Made by a program: the position numbers and the translations under genes. Below are positions 15,327-23,099 of a stretch of DNA of 29,388 nt, piece after piece. Under the pieces are notes generated by a model, which was given only the letters and a program-made list of their open reading frames with translations, did no database searches and was not told the origin of the DNA. The DNA comes from a virus: the IMG/VR virus record IMGVR_UViG_3300034072_002217, positions 1-29,388 of that record; one strand, 5' to 3'. The number at the start of each line of letters is the position of its first letter. Within the stretch, counting starts at the first letter, position 1.

Positions 15327-16125
15327 TTACCAAGCGCCACCAGCACCAGCAAAACTAGTTCTGGACCGGTCTGTCTGGAATGCCGTCTTTGGCAGCGTCG
15401 GCGCTCGATTGCGAGCGCTGGAGGACGTCAATTCCGGCATCGAGGCCCTTAAGCTTGAGCTTCAGAACTTCGGCATCCAGCGACTGGACGAAGCGATCAA
15501 CCCTCTGATTGCAGAGACCCAGGCCGCATTGGCCGCACTTCAGGCGGAAGTTGCGCAGGCGCAAGACGAGCTGTCTGATACGGTTGCTGATGCCAATGCA
15601 GCCTTCGCAGCTGCGCTGGCGACGGCGAATGCCAGTCTCGCTGATTTGCAGGAGACGCTGGACCAAATGCTGGCCGGAGGTGTTCCTGCTGCAAACGTAG
15701 CCGTTACCGCGATCGATACGCTTGCGGCAACCAATGCGCAGGCGGCATTTGCAGAGATTGTCAGCGAGATGAACGTGCTGGCGACAAGTACCACGGTAGC
15801 GTTTGCTACGAAGGCAGATGTTTCTGCCCTTGCGACCGTCAAAGCCGGTTCCGCGGTTGTCGTCTCAGCCGCCGAAACCATGGTTGCCGGGGGTGTGTAT
15901 TTCGCGAAAACCGCTGCCGGAACGTTCACGCTCACCCTTCCGGCCGATCCTGCAAACGGCAACACCGTGACGGTTTATCGCTACGGCGGAAATGCCGTCA
16001 CGGTCGCTCGGAATACCAAGACCATCAACTTTGTCGCCGACGACATGTCGATAGATCGGGACCGCATGCTGTTGCAGTTCATCTATCTCGACACGACTTG
16101 GATCGCGCTTCCGGGGACATTCTAA
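15295..16125 (+). CDS. Tail fibre protein with long coiled coil
   Basis: The 276-residue protein has a proline/alanine-rich N-terminus. A long alanine-rich coiled-coil or triple-helix region spans about 30-160 (LIAETQAALAALQAEVAQAQ, ANASLADLQETLDQML). A C-terminal beta domain holds AAGTFTLTLPADPANGNTVTVYR and ends TTWIALPGTF. This plan fits a trimeric fibre shaft with a small head. I chose the ATG at 15295 because GAGGAG lies 10 nt upstream; a TTG at 15277 is possible. The stop overlaps the glycine-rich gene's start (TAATG). Confidence 0.7.
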   Translation: MPSVPPTSSNDYQAPPAPAKLVLDRSVWNAVFGSVGARLRALEDVNSGIEALKLELQNFGIQRLDEAINPLIAETQAALAALQAEVAQAQDELSDTVADANAAFAAALATANASLADLQETLDQMLAGGVPAANVAVTAIDTLAATNAQAAFAEIVSEMNVLATSTTVAFATKADVSALATVKAGSAVVVSAAETMVAGGVYFAKTAAGTFTLTLPADPANGNTVTVYRYGGNAVTVARNTKTINFVADDMSIDRDRMLLQFIYLDTTWIALPGTF

Positions 16126-17147
16126 TGCAGCTGGCATCAGCACTCATGACATCCGGCAACGGCTTGCCACCAGCCCGCGGCTGGATGCGGATGACATCAC
16201 AGGTCTTTACGCCGGACCAAGATATAGACTGCATATTGCACGTTCTCGGGGGCGGTGGCGGTGGAGCTGCTGCCGTTGGTGGGATCGGCGGGCAGGCAAC
16301 CGGTGGCGGTGCTGGCGGCTATGCGAAAAAGCGCGTCACTCTCAAGGCTGGGGTCGCATATACGTTCACCCAAGGAGCCGGTGGCGCGCGAGGCGTAACG
16401 TCAACCGGTAGCGCGAATGCAGCCAACGGGCAGGATGGTGGTGCCAGCTCGGTCACGGGCGGCGGCATCAATATCGTTGCGAACGGTGGCAAGGGCGGTG
16501 TGGCCGGTATCAGCAACGGCAACTACCTTGGCGGCGTAGGTGGCACGGCGACAGGCGGCGATGTGAACCGGCAGGGCGGGCGTGCGGGCAACATCACGCA
16601 AGGCACGAACGTGACGTCGCAGACGCCGCAAGCTACCGGCGGTGGCGCAGTCAATTTGTTCGGGTTTCAATATAATGGTGGTGACATTCTGGCATTCAGC
16701 CACGGGAATACATTCGGCGGCTACGCTTCTGGTGGCGCAGGGATCGGCTCTAACGCAGGCTCCATCTCATGGCAGGGAACCGCTATTGTAACCCAAGGCG
16801 GCCTACCTGGTGCCTTCGCTAATTTTGCGGCGGATGGAGCGTCGGCTGCCACTCTGCCTGTCCCGCTGTTAGGGTTCTACCCAACGCTTGGGCCAGCGAG
16901 CGGTAGTATCGGTCCTGGTGTAGGCGGCGCTGGCTATGCTTCACCCAGCGGAGGAGGCGCAAGCGGCGGTACGGCATTTAGCGGCGGTGGTGCGTCTGCG
17001 GGGTATTCGTCCGGGAGCCAGCCTGTCGGCGGCGGCGGCGGGTTCGGTGGCGGCGGCGGAGGAGGAGGAGGGGGCTGGGATGCCTCCTCAGTCAGTGCCG
17101 GCGGCATTGGCGGCCCAGGTGCCATTTTCATGGAGATCCTGTCATGA
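16125..17147 (+). CDS. Glycine-rich tail fibre tip / receptor-binding protein
   Basis: The 340-residue protein has a short N-terminal beta segment (MRMTSQVFTPDQDIDCILHVLG). Long glycine-dominated stretches follow: GGGGGGAAAVGGIGG, ATGGGAGGYA, and a final run of about 9 glycines near 320. Multiple glycine runs separated by variable polar loops resemble fibre-tip adhesins whose core is packed polyglycine helices (the Salmonella phage S16 gp38 type). Variable loops between them would bind the receptor. It follows a coiled-coil fibre and precedes a probable fibre chaperone, the usual fibre cluster order. Start ATG overlaps the previous stop. Confidence 0.65.
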   Translation: MQLASALMTSGNGLPPARGWMRMTSQVFTPDQDIDCILHVLGGGGGGAAAVGGIGGQATGGGAGGYAKKRVTLKAGVAYTFTQGAGGARGVTSTGSANAANGQDGGASSVTGGGINIVANGGKGGVAGISNGNYLGGVGGTATGGDVNRQGGRAGNITQGTNVTSQTPQATGGGAVNLFGFQYNGGDILAFSHGNTFGGYASGGAGIGSNAGSISWQGTAIVTQGGLPGAFANFAADGASAATLPVPLLGFYPTLGPASGSIGPGVGGAGYASPSGGGASGGTAFSGGGASAGYSSGSQPVGGGGGFGGGGGGGGGGWDASSVSAGGIGGPGAIFMEILS

Positions 17148-17527
17148 CCTCCATCTACGCCATCAAGGATGCTGACGGGAACGTTATGAACCGGATCGTT
17201 GCCACGGCTGACTTCGTTGAGGCCGTGCATCCCGGCCGCTACGAATGGATCGAGGATGTGGTTCCGCCTGTCACCGCTCCAACCTATCCGACACTGTCGC
17301 GCAAGCAGCTCCGCAACGGGCTCTTGTCGATCGGCGTCACGTCCGCTGATGTGGAAGCGCAGATTGCATCAATTGCCGATCCGCTGGAGCGCGAGGCGGC
17401 AATGATCGACTGGCAGGACACGCAAAGCTATCAGCGCGATTACCCGATGATCAACCAGATCGGAGCGGCGCTCGGCCTACCGGCAGAGCAGATCGACGCG
17501 CTGTGGCTGTGGTCGGCCGGGAACTAG
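17144..17527 (+). CDS. Probable tail fibre assembly/accessory protein
   Basis: The 127-residue protein follows the fibre tip gene with an ATGA overlap. Its first part (SIYAIKDADGNVMNRIVA) looks like fibre-assembly proteins that begin with a small beta domain. The C-terminal part (LSRKQLRNGLLSIGVTSADVEAQI to DYPMINQIGAALGL) is a helical module that I recall from rhizobial phage fibre-region proteins. The role (chaperone for the tip protein) is inferred from context. A terminator follows. Confidence 0.6.
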   Translation: MTSIYAIKDADGNVMNRIVATADFVEAVHPGRYEWIEDVVPPVTAPTYPTLSRKQLRNGLLSIGVTSADVEAQIASIADPLEREAAMIDWQDTQSYQRDYPMINQIGAALGLPAEQIDALWLWSAGN

Positions 17528-17557
17528 CCCGCGCCACTAAGTAATTGAACCTCCCCG

Positions 17558-17585
17558 ACCCGCCCTTCGAGGCGGGTTTTTCTTT
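17558..17585 (+). terminator. Intrinsic terminator between fibre genes and tail sheath
   Basis: ACCCGCC (17558-17564), loop CTTCGA, GGCGGGT (17571-17577), then TTTTTCTTT. This is a strong intrinsic terminator closing the baseplate/fibre unit, in a 108-bp gap before the sheath gene. Confidence 0.8.
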
Positions 17586-17635
17586 GCCCGCTTTCCAGCG
17601 ATCGCCGGGCCGTTCTCGCAGGAGAAGAACTGAAA

Positions 17636-19132
17636 ATGACACTCATCGTAGGCATTAATCATCTGCGGGACGGCATCGAACCGCAGTCGACGATCGGCTC
17701 AGACATGGCCATTGTCGGCATCGTCGGCACGGCACCCGGCGCAGACTCCGCGCTTTTCCCCCTCAACAAAGCGGTCGATTTGCGGACAAACGAGGCTGCG
17801 AAGCGTGCTGCACTCGGCACCAGCGGGACGCTCGTAGACGCGTTGGCCGGCATCTCGGCTACGCTGCAGGGTGTCGGGGCGGCGAAATGCGTGCTTGTCC
17901 GCGTCACTCAAGGCGCGACTGCTGCGGAAACCATTGCCAACATCATCGGCTCTGAAGCCAACAGCACCGGTGTCTGGGCACTCTTGTCGGCACCAGAAGA
18001 ACTGACGCTTACTCCGCGTCTGATTATCGTGCCGGGCTTCACTTCGCAGACCCACTCCGGCGTTGGGGCCGTCACCGTCGGTACCGCCGGTTCGGGTTAC
18101 ACGTCTGCGCCGACAGTTGCGTTCTCAGGCGGCGGGGGCACCGGTGCAGCTGGAACTGCTGTCCTCGGTACTGGTCCAGATGCAGGTAAAGTCGTCGGCG
18201 TAACGATCACCAACCCCGGCTCTGGCTATACGTCTGCGCCAACCATTGCTTTCAGCGGCGGTGGCGGCACAGGTGCGGCGGCTACGGCCACCGTAGAAAT
18301 GTTGGCCAACGGTGTCGTCGCAGTCATGCCGACGATCCTCGATCGTCTCAAGGCCCACTTCATTCCAGAAGGCCCGTCCTCGAGCCGTCAGGCTTGGCTT
18401 GATTGGCTGGAGACTGTCCCGAATAACCAGCGCATCCTGCACCCGCTTCGGCAGGACGCAAAGGTGCTGGATGCCGACGGCAACGTCGTCACCAAACCTC
18501 TCAGCCCCTACGTGGTCGGCGCCTATATCGCGCGCGACGCCGGGACAGACGGCGTACCGGCACGTTCTGCGGCCAACCAGGCTCTTTCCGGCCTTGTCGG
18601 CGTCAGCCCGAACATCCCGTTCTCAATCACAGACGCAAACTCGCTCGGTCAGAGTGACCTTGAGGTGTCCGGCGGGATTGTCGTGCGCGGAAACGCCGGC
18701 GTTGATGGCGCTCTGACAGACAGCGGCTTTGTCTTCTGGGGCACCGACACCATGTCGAGCGACTCCGAATGGCTGTTCGCCAACGTGAGCCGCATGCGCG
18801 ACTACATGGAACTGCTGCAGGTCAAGGCCCTGCGGAACTATCTTGGGAAGTACAACCTCACGCGCCAGACGGTTCAGGCCATCATCAATACGATGAACAG
18901 CCAGCTGACTAACCTGGAAGCGAATGGCTACATCCTCGGCTTCAAGCTTGGCTTCGACGAAGGCGTAAACACGCCGGAGGAGCTTCGTGCGGGTCACATT
19001 GACCTTCAGTTCATGGCAGAAGAACCACCGGTTCTGCGCAAGATCACACTCCGCTCTCGCCGTCATCGCGAAGCGCTGCAAGATCTCACGCGCGCCATCG
19101 CCATCGACCTCGGCTCGGATATCGCGGCGTAA
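17636..19132 (+). CDS. Tail sheath protein (P2 FI-like) with an inserted repeat domain
   Basis: The 498-residue protein carries sheath hallmarks: N-terminal SDMAIVGIVGTAPGAD, LIIVPGFTSQ at about 129-138, and the C-terminal domain with DGVPARSAANQALSGLVG, FVFWGTDTMSSDSEWLFANVSRMRDYM and the handshake strand near the end. P2 FI is 396 residues. Most of the excess is an insertion at about 140-222 carrying two copies of GSGYTSAPT(V/I)AFSGGGGTGAA, between the GFTSQ strand and MPTILDRLKA. The sheath contracts to drive the tube. AGGAG precedes the ATG by 11 nt. Confidence 0.92.
   Translation: MTLIVGINHLRDGIEPQSTIGSDMAIVGIVGTAPGADSALFPLNKAVDLRTNEAAKRAALGTSGTLVDALAGISATLQGVGAAKCVLVRVTQGATAAETIANIIGSEANSTGVWALLSAPEELTLTPRLIIVPGFTSQTHSGVGAVTVGTAGSGYTSAPTVAFSGGGGTGAAGTAVLGTGPDAGKVVGVTITNPGSGYTSAPTIAFSGGGGTGAAATATVEMLANGVVAVMPTILDRLKAHFIPEGPSSSRQAWLDWLETVPNNQRILHPLRQDAKVLDADGNVVTKPLSPYVVGAYIARDAGTDGVPARSAANQALSGLVGVSPNIPFSITDANSLGQSDLEVSGGIVVRGNAGVDGALTDSGFVFWGTDTMSSDSEWLFANVSRMRDYMELLQVKALRNYLGKYNLTRQTVQAIINTMNSQLTNLEANGYILGFKLGFDEGVNTPEELRAGHIDLQFMAEEPPVLRKITLRSRRHREALQDLTRAIAIDLGSDIAA
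18089..18280 (+). repeat. Two ~62-bp coding repeats inside the sheath gene
   Basis: Segments 18089-18150 and 18219-18280 encode nearly the same 21-residue peptide (GSGYTSAPT, then V/I, AFSGGGGTGAA), 130 bp apart. Many differences are at third codon positions, so this is an older duplication kept by selection rather than a fresh copy. The glycine-rich unit is a common motif in phage surface domains. Confidence 0.75.
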
Positions 19133-19177
19133 GCCGCGACTTCCACCTGCACCCCAACATAACCGGAGAGCTAATCG

Positions 19178-19711
19178 ATGGCTTCTACCATCTACCACAT
19201 GGATTCCGCCAACCTCTTCATTGGCGATGAAGATCCGACCAACAGCCTGTATCTGGTGTTGAAAAACATCAAGCTACCCGGCCTTGAAGAGATCAAGAAG
19301 GAGCACCTCGGCGGAGGCGCCCTCGGCAAGGTTTCGATGGGCATGGGCGCTATCGAAGCGCTCGTCATGACCTTTAACCTCGACGGCTTCACTCCTGACG
19401 TGCTCAGCAGGTTCATGTCGCCTCTTGGTCGCCTGAACTACACCATCCGTGGCAACGTTCGTGATTTCTTCGAACAGAAGGACATTGAAGTCAAAGCGAT
19501 CCTGCAGGGGCGCATGACCAAAGTTGAGATGTCCGAATTCGATCGGGACAAGGGCTTGGACACCTCCTACGAGATCACAGAGAACGTCCACTACGAGCTC
19601 TATTTCGATGGCCAGGAGAAGATCTACTTCGACCTCCGTACGGGGCGTATGCGCATCGACGGCGTCGAAGTGAACCGCCAGCGCAACATTAACCTTGGCA
19701 TCGGCGCATAA
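19178..19711 (+). CDS. Major tail tube protein (P2 FII-like)
   Basis: The 177-residue protein directly after the sheath gene matches the contractile tail-tube family (P2 FII, 172). It begins IYHMDSANLFIGDED, contains LKNIKLPGLEEIKKEHLGGGALGK, typical of the tube family, and ends with the beta strand pair YFDLRTGRMRIDGVEVNRQRN. It polymerises into the inner tube. GGAG lies about 10 nt before the ATG. Confidence 0.92.
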   Translation: MASTIYHMDSANLFIGDEDPTNSLYLVLKNIKLPGLEEIKKEHLGGGALGKVSMGMGAIEALVMTFNLDGFTPDVLSRFMSPLGRLNYTIRGNVRDFFEQKDIEVKAILQGRMTKVEMSEFDRDKGLDTSYEITENVHYELYFDGQEKIYFDLRTGRMRIDGVEVNRQRNINLGIGA

Positions 19712-19725
19712 GAAGGGAAAACCCC

Positions 19726-20079
19726 ATGTCTGAGGCAGCCATCCCAGAGCCCCCGAAGATCGTCAGTACGAAGCCGCGGCACGTCGATGTGCCGCTGGCC
19801 TGGCCTGTCGAATATGACGGGAAAGTCTACGAGAAGATCCGCATCCGTCGTGTCACGGCCGCAGAGGTAGACGCGTTCATCAAAGCCGTGTCCAACGTTC
19901 CCGAAGGCGAACGTATGCCGGTCCCGCCCATGGTCGAGTGCCCAGCCGAGGTGTTCGACGCCCTCGACGACGACGACCGCTTGCTGGTGGAAGAGAGCAT
20001 GCTCCCTTTTTTGCCCCGGCGCTTACTCGAGGTGGGCGCGTCAATCCTGGCGACTGCCCCCACTTCGTCCGAAAAGTAG
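19726..20079 (+). CDS. Tail assembly chaperone, unshifted product (P2 gpE-like)
   Basis: This 117-residue acidic protein lies between tube and tape measure genes, where P2 has gene E. It contains PLAWPVEYDGKVYEKIRIRRVTAAEV, the typical beginning of tail assembly chaperones of the gp41/gpE type. Near the end of the gene is T-TTT-TTG at 20007-20013 in the correct register, where a fraction of ribosomes should slip back one base. The short product is the more abundant chaperone in P2-like systems. AAGGGAAAA precedes the ATG. Confidence 0.85.
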   Translation: MSEAAIPEPPKIVSTKPRHVDVPLAWPVEYDGKVYEKIRIRRVTAAEVDAFIKAVSNVPEGERMPVPPMVECPAEVFDALDDDDRLLVEESMLPFLPRRLLEVGASILATAPTSSEK

Positions 20080-20216
20080 CAAGCGCCTACAGCACATCGC
20101 TCCCAGCCGTTCTTGAAATGGAATGGCTGGATGTCCTCGAACACGCCTATGCAGCGTACGCCGAGGAGTATTGGGAAAAGCGGTTTCAGCTGAAACTGGC
20201 CGGATTCAAGGTATAG
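19726..20216 (+). CDS. Tail assembly chaperone, -1 frameshift product (P2 gpE+E'-like)
   Basis: Slipping at 20007-20013 joins the first 96 residues of the E-like protein to 67 residues in the -1 frame (APALTRGGRV through LAGFKV), stopping at TAG 20214-20216, 4 bp before the tape measure start. The -1 extension contains SAYSTSLPAVLEMEWLDVLEHAYAAYAEEYW, similar in style to the E' tail (small, helical, W/D-rich). It has no ribosome site of its own. P2 uses the same TTTTTTG heptamer. The heptamer and frame are seen directly; shifting is inferred from the family. Confidence 0.85.
20007..20013 (+). promoter_or_regulatory. -1 programmed frameshift slippery heptamer
   Basis: The bases read T-TTT-TTG in the frame of the E-like gene (codons TTT 20008-20010, TTG 20011-20013), the same heptamer as in P2 E/E'. 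An overlapping CCCTTTT at 20004-20010 is also in a slip-compatible register. Both lead to the same -1 frame. Confidence 0.85.
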
Positions 20217-20220
20217 GCGA

Positions 20221-22452
20221 ATGAAGACATTCATCGGCCAGCTGATCTTCCGGCTGCGCACTGAAGGCCTCGGTGAGACCAAGAAAGTCACCGACGCCAT
20301 GCGGAATGTCGAGGCCGCTGCAAAGCGCCTCGGCAGTACCGGTACCGGCACCTGGGGTGTCGGCTTTCAGCGTCAGATCGACAAGCTCAAACTCACTGCA
20401 GACGAAATCAAGCAGGTTGAACGAGCCTGGATCCAGCTCCATTCTTCCATGCGTAGCCGTAACCTGTCGGGCGCATTGAAAAGCGCCGAGGTGGGTCATT
20501 GGAAGACGAACACCATTTCCGCACTGGCCCAGAGCCGCGCTGAAATGGAGCGCCATTTCCACGAAGCCGAGAAATCGGCTCGCGGCCATTCCAAGCGCAT
20601 GCAGGATATTCTGAAGCCAGCGCTTGTCATGTTGGGTGCCTACACCGTCCCTTACCTCACGGGTGTGATGGGGCAGGAGGCGCTGACCGCATCGTCGGAA
20701 AGGCGTCGGGAAGTCTTTCGGCAACGGATGGCCGGGATCTCTCCGAAAGATCAAGAAACACTTTTCAGCAAGTCGGAGGAGATCGGGCGTCAGTACCCAT
20801 CCGTTCCGATTACCGGGATCATGGAAATGGCCCGGAGCGCTTTCAGCGTCATGGGTGACGCCGAGCGGGCAGTAGGTATTGTTGAGCGCATGGCGCAGGC
20901 GCTTGTCGTCTTGCAGAGCGCTCGCGGCACAGACGCCGCCGCTCGTAACCTCATCGGCCTTATTCGCGGCCTCGACAACCTTGGCGTCAACAAAGACGGC
21001 CAGCAGGGTATCGACCAGGTCAACGACATGATCGACGCTGCAACTCGCGCCGCCCAGGTTGATCCTGATTTCGATGCTGAGAAATTCTTCCAGTTTGCCA
21101 GAGCGACGAAGACTGCCGGACCTGCACTTAGCATGGACTTCCTCGCGCGGTCACCAGTGTTCATCCAAGACGGCGGCGACGGAGCAACCGGCAACGCCTT
21201 GGCCATGGGTTTCCGGGCTTTTGCATTGGAAGCGGTTGGCTCTGCCGGCGGTAAGAAGTACTTGAACGAGCGCGACCGCATCGGCATTCGGAAAAATGGC
21301 AAGCTCGTTGACGAGAACCTATTCGGATCTGACCCCGACAAATGGGTTCTCAAGTACCTCGTGCCAGCTTTGCAAAAGGATGGGGTCGACATGAACAACG
21401 ACACGGCTGTTGCGGCCGCTGTCGGCAGGCTGTCGGGCAACACTACGGCAACGGGCTTTCTGACTCGAATCATCACGCAGCGTGAGCAGATCGAACGTTG
21501 GCTCAAGCTGATGGACGGCACGAAAGGCACAGAGATCGCCAAAGACGTCCGTTACGAAGATCCGTTCGTTGGTTGGGAGTCTTTCAAAACGTCCTTGCAA
21601 AACTTGTCCGCTGCGCTGGTGCCGATCGACGCTATCAATGCCGGTCTCAACGCTTTGGCAAACGGCATCAACATGTTGGCGAACGTAGCCAAGGACAACC
21701 CAATGCTCACGATGCTCGGCATCGGGGCGACAGGCGTCGGTGCTTACCAGGGCGGCAAGTTCGTCATGGGCGCGCTTGGCGATCTGTTCGGCCTCAAATC
21801 CAGCGCTGTTGCGCTTGATGGGTCGGCTGCGGCGCTCACTCGTGCAGCAGTTGCTCTTGGTGGGGAATCCGTTGCGGGAAATCTGCCGGGAGACGGAAAA
21901 AAGCCTCCTAAAAAAGGAGGTGGCTTCTTTGGCCTGAACCCTTGGGCAGTTCTGACAGCTATCGGCGCGACCTTAAGCAGCGACACGCCAGTTGATCAGC
22001 AGACCAAAGACTGGAGAGACGACCCCCGCGCTGAACGGTGGATCAAAGAGCAACAGGAGCTCGAAGAAAAAGCTGGCGCAATCAGGATACCAGTGGCGAA
22101 GACCTTCCTAACCGGTCCTGCCGGAGGGACGAGTGGCGCGATTGAAATGGACGCAGCTCAGCGGGCGCGTGGTGCCGGCATGACTGCTTTCCCAGGCAAA
22201 GTCGCAGATGACCTCAACGTTGGGCTCAACAGCTTGGCAGAGCAAAGCCGAGTTGCAGGCCAACAGATTGAGCAAAACCTGTCGGTGACAGCAAAGCCTG
22301 AAGTGGACACGTCGGCGATCGACATGGCCATCGCGAAAGCAAGCAGGCTTTTGAGTCTGTTGCAGAATGTCGCTGGCGCTAGCGAGCGGGCAAACAGCAG
22401 CGTCAATGCTGAAATGCGGCGTAACTTCGCGGACGGCGGAGGAGGTTGGTAA
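20221..22452 (+). CDS. Tail tape measure protein (P2 gpT-like)
   Basis: The 743-residue protein sets tail length. It begins with helical segments (TKKVTDAMRNVEAAAKRLG), contains a long helical region, and has a hydrophobic stretch at about 490-530 (MLTMLGIGATGVGAYQGGKFVMGALG), as tape measures often have for membrane passage. The C-terminal 200 residues are helical and polar (ADDLNVGLNSLAEQSRVAGQQIEQ). It is the longest gene here, after the E/E' pair and before U, the P2 order. The family shows little conserved sequence, so position carries much of the call. Confidence 0.9.
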   Translation: MKTFIGQLIFRLRTEGLGETKKVTDAMRNVEAAAKRLGSTGTGTWGVGFQRQIDKLKLTADEIKQVERAWIQLHSSMRSRNLSGALKSAEVGHWKTNTISALAQSRAEMERHFHEAEKSARGHSKRMQDILKPALVMLGAYTVPYLTGVMGQEALTASSERRREVFRQRMAGISPKDQETLFSKSEEIGRQYPSVPITGIMEMARSAFSVMGDAERAVGIVERMAQALVVLQSARGTDAAARNLIGLIRGLDNLGVNKDGQQGIDQVNDMIDAATRAAQVDPDFDAEKFFQFARATKTAGPALSMDFLARSPVFIQDGGDGATGNALAMGFRAFALEAVGSAGGKKYLNERDRIGIRKNGKLVDENLFGSDPDKWVLKYLVPALQKDGVDMNNDTAVAAAVGRLSGNTTATGFLTRIITQREQIERWLKLMDGTKGTEIAKDVRYEDPFVGWESFKTSLQNLSAALVPIDAINAGLNALANGINMLANVAKDNPMLTMLGIGATGVGAYQGGKFVMGALGDLFGLKSSAVALDGSAAALTRAAVALGGESVAGNLPGDGKKPPKKGGGFFGLNPWAVLTAIGATLSSDTPVDQQTKDWRDDPRAERWIKEQQELEEKAGAIRIPVAKTFLTGPAGGTSGAIEMDAAQRARGAGMTAFPGKVADDLNVGLNSLAEQSRVAGQQIEQNLSVTAKPEVDTSAIDMAIAKASRLLSLLQNVAGASERANSSVNAEMRRNFADGGGGW

Positions 22453-22874
22453 TGCTCATGCAACTTGGACCGGTTGTGTTCGATGCTCTGGTATCGAACC
22501 TGACGGAAACTGACCTTGAAGTCACTTCATCTTACGCTCGTCACGACGTCGTTGGTGGTGACCCGATCTACGAAGCAATGGGCGGGGCAGGCGACAGCAT
22601 CGAGCTAGCCGGCATCATCCATCCGGAAGTGTTCGGGGTGAATGGTGCACTTGCGAAACTTGAAGCGGCGAAAGCCGCTCAGCTTCCGCTACCACTGATG
22701 AGAGGCACGCTCGAGCCGCTTGGTTGGGTTGTCATCGACAAACTCAGCCGCGGCGACCGAAGCCTCAGTCCTTTCGGCTACGGCCGGGAGATTGAGTTCA
22801 GCGTTTCTCTCATTCGCGTCGGTACGCCCGGCTCCTCCCTCGCAGCAGCTATTGTTGGGTTGTTCTCACCATGA
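22452..22874 (+). CDS. Tail protein U (P2 gpU-like)
   Basis: This is a 140-residue protein after the tape measure gene. It contains ATSSYARHD-like polar sequence (TSSYARHDVVGGDPIYEAMG), then ELAGIIHPEVFGVNGALAKLEAAKAA and LIRVG, which match the general U pattern (I-x-G-x-hydrophobic strand, then a helix). P2 gpU is 159 residues and is needed for the tail tip or baseplate. The ATG at 22452 overlaps the tape stop (TAATG). GGAGG at 22441-22445 lies 6 nt upstream, which decides the start. Confidence 0.8.
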   Translation: MLMQLGPVVFDALVSNLTETDLEVTSSYARHDVVGGDPIYEAMGGAGDSIELAGIIHPEVFGVNGALAKLEAAKAAQLPLPLMRGTLEPLGWVVIDKLSRGDRSLSPFGYGREIEFSVSLIRVGTPGSSLAAAIVGLFSP

Positions 22875-23095
22875 ACCAGACTGAAACCGTGAAGCGCGAG
22901 GGTATGACCCTGGCAGCACTGATCTGGCAGGTGATGGGCTCGCAGCCGGAGTCGTTTGTCGAAACCGTGCTGACAGCAAACCCTGGCCTTTCCTCCCTTG
23001 GCCCTGTCCTTCCTGTCGGCACCAAAGTGGTGCTGCCGCTTGATCAGGTGCGAACCGAGCAGCCAGAAGAGCAAGCCGTAAGGCTTTGGGACTGA
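22871..23095 (+). CDS. Tail protein X (P2 gpX-like)
   Basis: The 74-residue protein resembles P2 gpX, a small LysM-like tail protein (67 residues). It has VKREGMTLAALIWQVMG, then VETVLTANPGLSSLGPVLPVGTKVVLP, the typical 'NPGL...G..LP.GT.v.LP' pattern. Its role is in the baseplate hub. The start overlaps the U stop as ATGA, and D follows after 4 bp. Confidence 0.88.
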   Translation: MNQTETVKREGMTLAALIWQVMGSQPESFVETVLTANPGLSSLGPVLPVGTKVVLPLDQVRTEQPEEQAVRLWD

Positions 23096-23099
23096 CCCA

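Noticed and set aside
20790-21542. Minus-strand 250-codon frame within the tape measure gene
   Set aside because: Serine/arginine-rich shadow, without ribosome site or domain.
21896-21930. AAGGAGGT and complementary CCTCC inside the tape measure gene, looking like an internal ribosome site or terminator
   Set aside because: It encodes a K-K-P-P-K-K-G-G-G stretch. There is no ATG at suitable distance and no T-run, and the in-frame protein is continuous.
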